Source: Symbiodinium natans (lineage: Eukaryota > Sar > Dinophyceae > Suessiales > Symbiodiniaceae). Taken from it: a DNA stretch of 64,000 nt. Location of the stretch: NCBI GenBank assembly GCA_905221605.1, contig CAJNDS010002811.1, forward strand, positions 124,001 through 188,000, given 5' to 3'. Both the position numbers and the translations under genes were made by a program. Every line of letters starts with the position of its first letter. The stretch's first letter is position 1. Shown here piece after piece: positions 35,754-46,799 of this stretch. Below the pieces are notes generated by a model. It had not been told where the DNA came from, ran no database searches, and saw nothing but the letters and a program-made list of their open reading frames with translations.

Positions 35754-38700
35754 AGGCGCGTCACCTGGCTGAACAGTAATGTCTTCCCAGATCGGCGTAT
35801 TGACCAGGAGGCGCTCACATAAATGATAATCATGGCAATGTATGTGGCAATGTAAACCGGTTCATATGGGTTCATTCTTGGAAGTCGGGCCGAATTGAGT
35901 CCTTTGAGGCTATCGGTGCCTTGTGTGGCCTGGGGGCCGCCCGGTCCATGGAGATTCTGAAGGACACGCTGCTGAGAACTGTTTCACCTTTGTGGGAAGC
36001 TTTGTGTTAAAGTTTTTTAGTGCTCCAGGACATGGAAGAGAAAGCTGTGCAGATTAAGTCTCCGAGCAACTACCTCAAGGCCCCGTGCCGCTTTCATGGT
36101 ATGTCACACGAAATTCGGCGATACTCCAGGCTGTGCTTTTTGACAGGCCGCCGCGGCACGTGAAGGCTCAGCAGAACCTGGGCAGCATATGGTTTCTCCA
36201 CAGCCTACGGACACATGCTGGAAGTGCTTGTTGCTCTGTATCGGCTGGTGCGGCAGGCTGTGGTCAGTGTCCAAACGGATGAATCAAAGATCCACCGAAG
36301 AGCGACCTGGCTGAGCAGCAATGTGTTCCAGGACCGGCGTGTTTCAACATGCTACCCTTTCTGATATGCGACTTGAAGCAGGACCGGCCGATAAGTGAAG
36401 AGGCGCATTCGTATGCCGTGATATTCAGTAATGGTAATTGGAGTGATAATGAGTGAGAAGGACGTAGCAGAAACTTTTGTGCCGTCGACCTCCGAAGCCT
36501 TCGCCTTGGGGAGGCCGTCGCCGCCCTGATGGGGCTTGGCACCAGACGGGCCCTCGAGTTGTTCAAAGACATAGAGGTACCTTGGGAGTGTTGTGCTCGG
36601 CATGATGTAGGCCTGCTCATGCTGCAGCTGTCAAGGAAAAGCAGGATCAGATAAAAAATCCCAGCGGATACCTGATCTCTGCGGCTTCGCGCGAGACGGC
36701 CGGGGCTCATCCGGGGCCGGCGATGATGGCGCTTCCAGCGATCACCATGCCAGTGATGAGGTCAACACCGGCACCTGTCGCAGCAATGGCGATGTCATCA
36801 AGTGCTGATGAAGCAAAGATTTGGCGGAGAGCCTCGTGGCTCAACGCGAATGTATTTCCGGATCGTCCTATCGATGACGAGGCCGGTGATGCGAATATGA
36901 CTGCTGCAACTTAATGCAACAACCGCACGTTAAGACTCCCAAGCAGAGATTCTCCCACAGGCAATCGCAGCGATGAGTGGCCTGGGCGCAGCAAGGGCAA
37001 TGGAGCTCTTCAAGGATGTTGAAGAGAAGCAGGGGCAAGTCCGCAGTCCGAGCGGATATCTCAAGACGGCAGCGTCTCGGGAGAGCTCCGTCAACGTGAG
37101 TTCTTTCTCTCCCAGAGTTCACGTCATGCAGCCCATGCAAGTCACCGACGCGACCAAAGTTCAGCGGAGGGCAAGCTGGTTAAATGCAAACGTCTTTCCT
37201 GATCGCCCAATTGATCATCAGGCCCATGTCCAAGGTCCATGCACGCATGCCACCGGAACGCACGAGCCCTGAAGGCAATCGAGGCCATGATGAACTTGGG
37301 CACTGCTCGTGCCATGGAGCTTTTCAAGGATTCGGACAGTGATGCGATCCTTGTGCCTCCCTTGTGCTAACGTGGCTCCGTGCTGTGTCTGAGGACGTTG
37401 AAGAAAAGGGTGGGCAGGTGAAGAATCCGAGCAATTATCTCAAGAGCGCGGTTGCACGGGAAGGGGCTCATCCCGCGCTGCCGGCATCAGCGTCGCCTGT
37501 GACTCTGCCGGCATCACCTCGGGTAGTCACCTCAGCTACAGTGCATGTATGTGCGTGCCGCGTAGGCGTAGGCTATATCTCCGGTTGTTGCGGAGGTGTT
37601 CATGGCCCGGAGTGGCCCTGCATCGCCAGACGAGCAGACAAAGATCCATAGAAAAGTGACTTGGCTGACCCTTGGCTGCAGAAACAAATGGCAGAGCCTT
37701 CCTCAAAGTTCTACAAAGTGTTTGGATGTGCCCCGGCTTACCTGGCTTACCTTTCTGCATTTGATAAGGGCAGCTCCGCACTGTTCAGTTGGAGTTGCCC
37801 TCACCAGTTGCTAAAAATCTCCAACGACACTTCGAGACCAATTTCACAACCCGCCGGTGTGTATTGAATGTACTGATTCATGTTTTTCATCCAGAGATGT
37901 CAAGACTTGCAGGAATGCCAATGTGTTTCCCGATCGAAAAATTGATGACGAGGCGCTGGGCTCATTCCTGTTATTGAGTGCCGTTGTGTTGCGACTTCAT
38001 GCTACTTGACTGGAGACCGGCCACCTTGGCCCCTTTCCGCTGCAGGCAATTGGTGCTATGTATGGGCTGGGCCTCGGGCGGGCGATGGAGCTTCTTCAGG
38101 ACAGGTCGCAGCTCTGAGGCTTTGATGATGTGTTTTTCAAGTTCGGATGGTGTGGAGGAGTTGCAGGAGAAGTCTGAGAACATGCGGACGCTTTGTAGCA
38201 AAAAACGATGTGTTATACATATAAATTTTGTTATATCGAACGGCCCACTGGCTGAATTCTCGATCTGGCCGGCTCCTTTTTTTCCTTGTCATTTTCGACT
38301 CCTGGAAGCTCTGGCGACGCCACTGCACAGGTTGGCAGCCTGTGTGCATGTGTCCTGTGTGTGTAAGGAATCCTGCAAACTGGCTGAAAGCGGCTGCTTC
38401 TCGCGAGGGCTTAGCGCCGCCGCCGTCGCACATGGCGCCTCGAACTGGCTCCGTCAACTACTGTACGGTGACTCTACAATGTCTACAGCTAAGGCTAGCT
38501 ACATGACTGTGTGTGATGATGTGCCCATCTGAGGCGCTTCCCGCACCTTATGCGTCCGGCAATGCCAAGGCTGAACATGATACATGAGCCAAACATCGTA
38601 CTGGACCCTTTGTTCCGCATGGTGCCAAACACATGGGGTTGATGCAATCTGATGCTTTTTGAGGTCCTAGTGAGCATCAGCCTTGCAAGCGTAGCCGAGA

Positions 38701-40423
38701 TGCTTCCTCAGAATTGGAAAGGCAGGATGCAGGCTAGAGTCTAGGCTAGAGCGAAACGGTTACAATAGTGCCCAATTCAGACACATGCGGCAGTGGTACT
38801 TGTAGATGTCGTGGCCGTAGTTGGTAAGGACCTCATACGACCGGGGGTCCTCCAAAAATGCTTCTCACATCTTCTTGGGCCAGGCTGGTCAGACCCAAGA
38901 CTATGGCAAGCTCCATAGGCACGGGGCCAGTCAAGTCTTGCTCTGCAAGTCCTCTTCTGGCTTGGGCTGGCTGAGGCGAATAACATGGCTCAACCACAAC
39001 GCCGTGACGTCAGACAGAAAGGGATGAGCAGAGCATTGTTGGCCAGCGTGTTGTTCGAGTTTGATTTCTCTTCGTGTGTGCTTGCCAGAGTCTGCGGTTT
39101 TCATTACTGCCGAGCATCGGGAACGCTTCTGTATGCATTTTGCAACTTCTGAAGATGAACATATAGAAGTCTCCAGCCCAGGCCTATGTTGAAAGAACAC
39201 CCGAACAGAAGCCCCCATACACCAGAGCCCACAGCGAGCTCTTGCCTTTCACGCGTTGCTTCGTTCAAATGCATACGCTGCGCCCCTTTCATCTCTGTAC
39301 CGACTCAGCATGCATGTCCCGATCCCGCTTTTTATTTCCGGGTGCTACTTTGGGCACCTGCGTGGCTCCGTTCACGAGGCTTGATCGATACGGCGGCCTT
39401 TCAAGCCCACAATATCACAATCCTCCACACTCCCTCGCCCGCAAGCCCAAGCTGGACCATAAGGACCAATTGACTCATGTTGAGGCCGCAGAGGTTGCCT
39501 CGACACATCTACGCCACGAGCTTTTTCGATTTGTGGGGCTGTCCCATGCACTCTCCTGGACAGCCTTGGACGTGCTGAGGAGCCACGGAGCTCTAGACAA
39601 ATCACACGTGCCTTCGCCAACGTCACGGCGATTGAGAGAAGGGCCTGGTCCAATGAATCTCTGGATGTGTTGAAGCACCAGACATGTCCTTCATTGACAT
39701 GCGCCCAGTCCTTTCCAGACTCAGACGAACAAGCATACCTCCGCAATCAGGATGAATTAGCTCTTACAACCACATTTTGGGGAGGACCTGTGTCGTATGA
39801 TCGGCGCGGCAAAGGCCGAACACAACAACCTTCATTCCGGAACCATGGAATACGGACCCCCCCCCCCCCCCCAAAGCACAGCATATTCCCACAGTGACGA
39901 CATCTCAAGCAAGGTCTTTGTCCATGGCCCTATCGACTCGGAAGCTATTGAGGCATGGGAGCTCAAGTCTAGGTGAAATCACAGGAGTGTTTGCGCATCG
40001 AATCGCAGGCTCTTGCGGCTTTGTCCCTGGATCGGGCTCTGGATATGTTGAAGGACCTAGAGAGCAAAGGATCCGAGGCAGGGTGCATTCTTACGGTTCG
40101 GTGCAAAATGTCTCGCTAATGGCTACATGTGAGCCAAACACTCTCTTCTTGGTCAGGCAAGTCAGCGTCGTAACTCTGGACACATTAAAGAATCATATCT
40201 TCAAGAACCCCCTGCCTGATGGCTGTTCATGACTTCGATCGTTTCATCACGGCTGCCTTGCATTGTAGCTCTTCGTGCATCGGCAGTGTCTGCTTCATGC
40301 GAAGCTGCAAGCAAGTCAGCCTCGTGCGGCCTGTCGATTCCCAGCCCAGCCTCTGGCCAGGTCAAAAACCCTTCGAACTATTTGAAGGCCTTGGCTCAAG
40401 ATGCTGCAGCTCGATGTTGTGGG
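35754..40423 (+). CDS. tandem 'NVFPDR' repeat protein (about six units, exon-shuffled)
   Basis: A motif of about 60 residues recurs. It runs RRxTWLNxNVFPDRxID, then ExxxALxxLGxxRAMELFKD, then VEEKxxQIKNPSNYLKxAxx and RE. Unit 1: 35754-35818, 35909-35962, 36029-36082 (SPSNYLKA), tail near 36150. Unit 2: 36262-36338 (RRATWLSSNVFQDRRV), 36510-36576, 36636-36710. Unit 3: from about 36795 (WRRASWLNANVFPDRPIDDE), 36960-37095 (AIAAMSGLGAARAMELFKDV). Unit 4: 37155-37215, 37272-37328, 37394-37470. Unit 5: about 37640-37677, 37910-37970 (NVFPDRKIDDEALGS), 38046-38102, 38142-38190, 38365-38455 (NPANWLKAAASREG). Unit 6: 39910-39950, 40005-40070 (ALAALSLDRALDMLKDLESK), 40362-40423 (QVKNPSNYLKALAQD). The family is widespread and uncharacterised in dinoflagellates as far as I know. 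The repeat looks helical and may bind a partner or RNA, but this is a guess. Exon edges are approximate. Confidence 0.75.
39855..39875. repeat. poly-C run
   Basis: A run of about 15 C near 39859-39873, possibly variable in length. Confidence 0.8.
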
Positions 40424-41705
40424 GTTGCACGACCTCTATGTGTAGAGGTACACGGTTGTTCTCTGAAGTGCTCCGCATGTGTGCAGAAGCATAAACGACG
40501 TGTATGTTGAGCTCCATAGAGTGCCTGACCATGAAAGCTAGCAGTCGCTGCGCGTCGAGGTGCCAACAAAAAGTAAGGTATGCATGGGGGAGGGGGCTGG
40601 CGGGGTGTCCCTCTAAACGTATAAACGGTCAACCCTCCAAGCTCCCCCCTCGCCTGAATTGTATCTCTTGTGCCAGCACTTGCGCCGGCGCTTGTGCCAG
40701 CGCCGTCGCAAGCAATATGCTCGCTTCTTCATTGTTTTCCCCTGACTTCTACACCCAGGTGTGACCAGCCAGCGTTGAGCATGGATAACGCCCGCGCGCC
40801 CCTAGCTTTCGTGGCCCCCCATTCTGAAGTTTTCAGACGAGGGCTGCGCGAACCCATGCGAGTTGGGGAACTGCGAAGCTTCAAAATTGATATCTGCAGG
40901 CGGCTGCCAGGCGAGAGCATACAGGCTGGCAGCCAGTTCGCAACTGGTACTTTGCACCGCTTTGGACCTCTAGGCTTTGCTCCGACTCACAGCTTTTCTC
41001 TCACAGTGCAGCTTATAGCAACTTCCTCTCTGCATTTCTGAGAGCCGTTGTGTTAAGAGAGAGCACAAAAATGCACTTCAACTTGGGCTTGGCCCTCTTT
41101 ATGACGTATTCGTTGAGCACCGTTCTTTTTCAGCTGCTTCTCAGCTGGTGATTGAAAAGCGTGGCAGGTTTTGGAGGTGTCGGATACAAGCGGTATGCTG
41201 GAGCTGGTGATGGCCAGACCTTCCCAGTGTGGAAAGGGGCGAATGAGGGATCACGTGATCCACCTTTTTGCCATGCAGGTCCACCTGCGAAGCGAAGATG
41301 GCCCCAATGAGATCGCGTGAGCTGAGGTTTCCAACTAGCCCCGCGCGTTTCTCGACTGCGGCGCAGCTTTAAACAGTTAGCTTGGTCACGGGTTCAGCTG
41401 CTGCAAGTCATGCCGAGATGCAGTGCTTGACATGGAGGCATGCTTGCAATACCTGGGCTCGCTTCCGCTCATCCCATGGCGAGCATTGTTGCGGAAATGG
41501 GTCACAGATCATCATAGTGAGGCCCTGCCCACACACTGTCGTGTAAAGAAGTTGCTTGGGTCAGTCTACCAAAGTATCTATAAAGTCTTCTTCGTGGCAA
41601 GTAGAGACAGGCGATGTTGAGTGCTTGTTCCCACACGCAGTTAGCAATTGTATCTGTTGCCTTACAGCACATTCTAGTCAAGCTTGTGCAGTCCCATCCA
41701 GAGAT
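40424..41705. other. spacer before the satellite; two weak open frames
   Basis: ATG 40781 opens an 86-codon frame to 41041 (MDNARAPLAFVAPHSEVFRR, then GELRSFKIDICRRLPGES). A frame at about 41423-41620 reads LDMEACLQYLGSLPLIPWRA. Both are plausible exons without family assignment. The rest shows nothing. Confidence 0.28.
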
Positions 41706-41940
41706 TCGGTTGATGGAGGAAATCTTGCACCACTCATTGAATAACAAGTGACACGACACATGAGCATGACCCCGCACCCCCGTTTTAATATTGACGATGA
41801 TGGACACCGAGGTGGTGCAAGATTTTTGTCAGTGGAACCCACGGCACTTCCGAGGAAGAACAATCAATATTAAAAAGGGGGCGCGGGGTCTCTACTTTGC
41901 TTGGCCATATAAAGCGGTGCAAGATTTCCTCCATCAACAG
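41706..41940. mobile_element. module A, first copy: 235 bp element with terminal inverted repeats
   Basis: It begins CGGTTGATGGAGGAAATCTT and ends with the complement (about 25 bp, one mismatch), AAGATTTCCTCCATCAACAG. A second inverted pair lies inside: 41769-41792 (ACCCCGCACCCCCGTTTTAA and on) and 41866-41889. This structure resembles a non-autonomous foldback or MITE-like element. It encodes nothing recognisable. Other copies are at 42396-42630, 43086-43320 and 43776-44010. No clear target-site duplication was seen. Confidence 0.6.
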
Positions 41941-42013
41941 TACCTTACAACGTTGTCGCAGCAAGCAAAATGTATGATGAGTATATAGTGTTAGCTGCAT
42001 ATTGTACATTTCC

Positions 42014-42249
42014 ACAGTTAACGCTCAGTTAACACTCAGTTAACACTACAGTTAACACTACAGTTAACACTACCGAAATGCTGCAAAAACAAGCATTTTG
42101 CTGGATATACGCATTTAAAAGAAGCAAATTAGTATTTTTACTGTCTTTAATACAAATGTGAGGAAAATGCTGGTTTTTGCAGCATTTCGGTAGTGTTAAC
42201 TGTAGCGTTAACTGTAGTGTTAACTGAGCGTTAACTGAGTGTTAACTGT
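42014..42249. repeat. module B hairpin, first copy
   Basis: The left arm, 42014-42100, holds five GTTAAC boxes spaced 10-13 bp and then GAAATGCTGCAAAAAC. The right arm, 42164-42249, is its near-perfect reverse complement. They flank a 63 bp AT-rich loop. GTTAAC is itself a palindrome. The same hairpin recurs 690 and 1380 bp downstream. Such a structure could extrude as a cruciform or be bound by a protein at the repeated boxes. Confidence 0.92.
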
Positions 42250-45200
42250 ACAAAAGGTGCAGGATACATTGGAGCTCACTAGGCCGAGAACGACGTTTCA
42301 TGTCACCAATGGCACCCATGACGAGGGACTCTGGCAATTTGGTGATGTCTAGTAAATACACAGGCTGCTTTTATCATTTCAGCAAAACGATCCTGTCGGT
42401 TGATGGAGGAAATCTTGCACCACTCATTGAATAACAAGTGACACGACACATGAGCATGACCCCGCACCCCCTTTTTAATATTGACGATGATGGACACCGA
42501 GGTGGTGCAAGATTTTTGTCAGTGGAACCCACGGCACTTCCGAGGAAGAACAATCAATATTAAAAAGGGGGCGCGGGGTCTCTACTTTGCTTGGCCATAT
42601 AAAGCGGTGCAAGATTTCCTCCATCAACAGTACCTTACAACGTTGTCGCAGCAAGCAAAATGTATGATGAGTATATAGTGTTAGCTGCATATTGTACATT
42701 TCCACAGTTAACGCTCAGTTAACACTCAGTTAACACTACAGTTAACACTACAGTTAACACTACCGAAATGCTGCAAAAACAAGCATTTTGCTGGATATAC
42801 GCATTTAAAAGAAGCAAATTAGTATTTTTACTGTCTTTAATACAAATGTGAGGAAAATGCTGGTTTTTGCAGCATTTCGGTAGTGTTAACTGTAGCGTTA
42901 ACTGTAGTGTTAACTGAGCGTTAACTGAGTGTTAACTGTACAAAAGGTGCAGGATACATTGGAGCTCACTAGGCCGAGAACGACGTTTCATGTCACCAAT
43001 GGCACCCATGACGAGGGACTCTGGCAATTTGGTGATGTCTAGTAAATACACAGGCTGCTTTTATCATTTCAGCAAAACGATCCTGTCGGTTGATGGAGGA
43101 AATCTTGCACCACTCATTGAATAACAAGTGACACGACACATGAGCATGACCCCGCACCCCCTTTTTAATATTGACGATGATGGACACCGAGGTGGTGCAA
43201 GATTTTTGTCAGTGGAACCCACGGCACTTCCGAGGAAGAACAATCAATATTAAAAAGGGGGCGCGGGGTCTCTACTTTGCTTGGCCATATAAAGCGGTGC
43301 AAGATTTCCTCCATCAACAGTACCTTACAACGTTGTCGCAGCAAGCAAAATGTATGATGAGTATATAGTGTTAGCTGCATATTGTACATTTCCACAGTTA
43401 ACGCTCAGTTAACACTCAGTTAACACTACAGTTAACACTACAGTTAACACTACCGAAATGCTGCAAAAACAAGCATTTTGCTGGATATACGCATTTAAAA
43501 GAAGCAAATTAGTATTTTTACTGTCTTTAATACAAATGTGAGGAAAATGCTGGTTTTTGCAGCATTTCGGTAGTGTTAACTGTAGCGTTAACTGTAGTGT
43601 TAACTGAGCGTTAACTGAGTGTTAACTGTACAAAAGGTGCAGGATACATTGGAGCTCACTAGGCCGAGAACGACGTTTCATGTCACCAATGGCACCCATG
43701 ACGAGGGACTCTGGCAATTTGGTGATGTCTAGTAAATACACAGGCTGCTTTTATCATTTCAGCAAAACGATCCTGTCGGTTGATGGAGGAAATCTTGCAC
43801 CACTCATTGAATAACAAGTGACACGACACATGAGCATGACCCCGCACCCCCTTTTTAATATTGACGATGATGGACACCGAGGTGGTGCAAGATTTTTGTC
43901 AGTGGAACCCACGGCACTTCCGAGGAAGAACAATCAATATTAAAAAGGGGGCGCGGGGTCTCTACTTTGCTTGGCCATATAAAGCGGTGCAAGATTTCCT
44001 CCATCAACAGTTTCTCTCTTGTGGGACGGGGGGGTCGTTCCGCGCAATCCTCCTTCCTGGTGGTCCGGGATGCTGCGGCAAGCATGGACGCAGGCTCGAC
44101 ATGATGTTTGTGCTGACATGATCTGACATGCATAGAAACAAGTTCTCATGGCCGAGGCGGTTCTTGTTTTTGAGTTCTTGAGCGCCATGTAAACGCAAGG
44201 GCCACGAATTTCAGTGTGTTGGCCTGCCTGCAACCGTGCAGGCTTCTCATCCGCACCTGGAGTTAGGCACTCGGCAGGTTTCAAGATGATTGGAAGCCAT
44301 GGCAGCATGGCGCGCAAGCCTGAAGTGCATCCCAATGTGTTTTAGAGGCGATGGGGCCAGAACTCCCACCAGGTGAGAGACAACACAAACAACACAGGAC
44401 CAATGCACTGACTGTCAATGTGCACGCCCGCCCTCCCCCTTTCCCCCTGGCACCACTCACACGAGGCTGCACACGAGGTTGCTTACGAGAATTTGTGCAT
44501 CGAATAAGTTTGGATGCAGTGTTCTCCTGTCAGGAGTGGCAGCAAAAAGCGACTGGTTCTGTGCTGAGTCAGCGCTGTCTCATCCTCGTCTCACTGGGCA
44601 CACATGGACAATTTGCCAGGTAGTTTGTTCCCTGAGGCAGCTGCCACTTTGTCGGTGCCACCGAAGAAGCAAACGAGAGGCTTTTGGCTCATCTTGGCGC
44701 AGTGCCATCGATCCTGAACCCGACATAGGTGAAGTCTACGCGCTTGTGTGCAGTGCAGGTTCTGCGTGCTCTGAGAAGCTCGAGCTTCAGGGCCTGACAG
44801 GCTCGTGGCTGGTCACTGTGCAACGTGTGGGACTAAGTGTCACAAGTTCTTACCATATTTGTAAGTTGCACAATGGGTTAAGAGACGGTGCAAAAATAGC
44901 TGTCCCCTACACCCCGATCCTGTACACACACCCGGGCTTACGGCCCTGCGGAGCCTATCTGTTCCATTTCAGATAACCGTCCCTGATGCTTTGCTTGGAT
45001 GGCATTGGGTCCTGGAGGTAGCTCCACGGGTGGGTTTCTAGGTGGCATCTCTACTACTCTACGGAAGGAGTGAAAGGGTTGTGCCAGGCTTTTAAAGGCC
45101 AGCACGAGTTGCGCATCTCATGTATTTCACTGCTGCACGTTGAACCGTAGCCGTTGCCTGTTCGGAAGCTCTTTTGTTTCTCCCAACGCCGCCCTCTCGA

Positions 45201-45580
45201 AAATAGGAAGTCGAACATCTGCGGATTCCAGAGTGACTTCGTTGTTGTGTGATGTTGTGTTGTGTGGCGCCAACCTGCATGTAGTGCGTTAAATCTATGA
45301 TGGTGATGATGATTCTCGCTTGCTTGCTTGGTGAGTTGCATTGTGTTGGCATCACTCTCGTCGGCGCTGTGAGTGATTGTCGTAGCCATGAAAGCTGATG
45401 GCTGTTGATGGCTTGCCGCATATGCAAGTTTTGAATCGCTCGACAATAGCTTGATTCATCGAGATGCCTGAGCCGAACCACAGACGAGAGGGCTTGAAGG
45501 AAGACATGGGAAACGACGAGACTACAGCCCTTGTTGCGGGCATGGCTCCGTTCAATGAATTCTGGCCTATCTCAAATCAT

Positions 45581-45611
45581 TCTGTTCTGTTCTGTTCTGT
45601 TCTGTTCTGTT
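45581..45611. repeat. (TCTGT)n microsatellite
   Basis: Six perfect TCTGT units. Confidence 0.95.
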
Positions 45612-46123
45612 AATTTTCGTAAGCCACTGTTGCATGCCTAAGTTGACCCACGTTCCGGACAGGTTCGAAGTAACTAAGTAGTTAAATGCCACTCCATCCA
45701 CCGCAGAGCCCAAGGTCCCGTCGCAACATTCCAGCCGGCAGCTAAGAAGACGCGGACTGTATGGCTTGAGTCGGGTGGGCTACCCTGCAGGTACACATTG
45801 GTCCAGGCTGAAGACAACAAGGCATCCACCTGAGACATGTAGGTCCTGAGCATAGCAAGGAAAGTTGCACCCTGTCTAGTAAGGGGCCTTCTGCATTAAC
45901 TCACGCTTGCCGGGTTAATCAGGACCGTGTGATTGCTTTTGGGGTGTAGGGTGGGGTCCGCAATTAAGTCAAACGTCCGGGTGCCGTAAGAAAATTCCGT
46001 GCGGCGCGCCTTTAAAATCAAGTGCCGGGTGTCGCTGTCACTTAGGACTTATATCAAGTCCTCCCCATTATGATCATATGAAACCCGTGGGCCATATAAA
46101 CAATGAAAACCAGCTTCGACTGT

Positions 46124-46138
46124 GGGGGGGGGGGGGGG
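46124..46138. repeat. poly-G run
   Basis: Fifteen consecutive G. Confidence 0.95.
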
Positions 46139-46799
46139 AGGGTGGCACACAGTAAAGAGCGTGCAACATTAGAACACGCAGTCCGGCGTGAACTCTGCAA
46201 GTCCACTCAACAATTGTTCCACTGGATTGTCTCGCTGCTTCGCCGTGTCGCACTGCATTGCCCACTGGGCAGATGAGAACCGAATGCAATTCTCATATGC
46301 CATGCTCCCCACTTAGTAGCCCATCGACCGATTCAACCTGATTGGTCTTGCTCACTCTGTAAAGTACGCCGAACATCACAGAGCCTTTGCCAGAGGACCA
46401 GTTAATGCGAACAGTTTTCTTTGCGAAGCGCAAGCTTGCATTTTGTGGATGTTCTGCGCACATGAGGTTTCTGGTACGGGCTGCGTGCTCGGAGATATGA
46501 GTCAGCCACCGAGCCAGGCACAGCCGCCTTGTAGACTTCTGTTTCGCAGGACGACCGGATCGCTTAGCCTCAGGTAGCTGATTACTTAGAGAACATTGCA
46601 GGTCACTGGTCATGTGCAAGGCTATGTGTTCATATGGAATGAGGCCAGACTCGACATGTGTTTGCGGAAAAAGTGTCCAGTTCCGCGAGTCAAGTCTATG
46701 GTGTGTATGACAGCGCATTCGTGGTCATGCGTGCGTTTGCTCGTGGATCTGACTGGAACCTTAAGGATGCAAGATATGCAAGTGGGAATCAGCAGGCAT

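Larger units (their letters stand above)
41706..44010. repeat. (A-B)x3-A satellite, 690 bp period
   Basis: Units start at 41706, 42396 and 43086, with a final partial unit at 43776-44010. Copies are almost identical; the clearest difference is G versus T near 41782. The partial unit is exactly module A (235 bp), so the array reads A-B-A-B-A-B-A, with B of 455 bp. Both array ends coincide with the terminal inverted repeats of A. Small frames of 65 and 76 codons recur in each copy but look like chance. The near identity implies recent amplification or concerted evolution. Confidence 0.96.
44011..46799. other. mostly non-coding; weak open frames
   Basis: A frame at 44479-44976 (containing GSAWCSEKLEL-like sequence and LQGLTGSWLVTVQRVGLSV) and one at 46596-46808 (VTGHVQGYVFIWNEARLDMC) might include exons; no family is recognised. 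From 45000 to 46590 I see only simple repeats and AT-balanced spacer. Confidence 0.3.

Noticed and set aside
38105-38141. 37 nt GT-AG intron in repeat unit 5
   Set aside because: The joined reading fits the repeat, but 37 nt is very short. I list the flanking pieces without claiming the intron.
40390-40400. Second TTGGCTCAAG match to the spliced leader end
   Set aside because: It lies inside the coding sequence of repeat unit 6 (YLKALAQD), lacks the CCGTAG part, and is explained by the protein.
41706-44010. CRISPR-like array
   Set aside because: The period is 690 bp with near-identical units; there are no short repeats with unique spacers and no cas-like genes.
41785-44133. Recurring 65- and 76-codon frames in each satellite copy
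   Set aside because: They overlap on opposite strands across the inverted repeats, have no coding character, and recur only because the DNA repeats.
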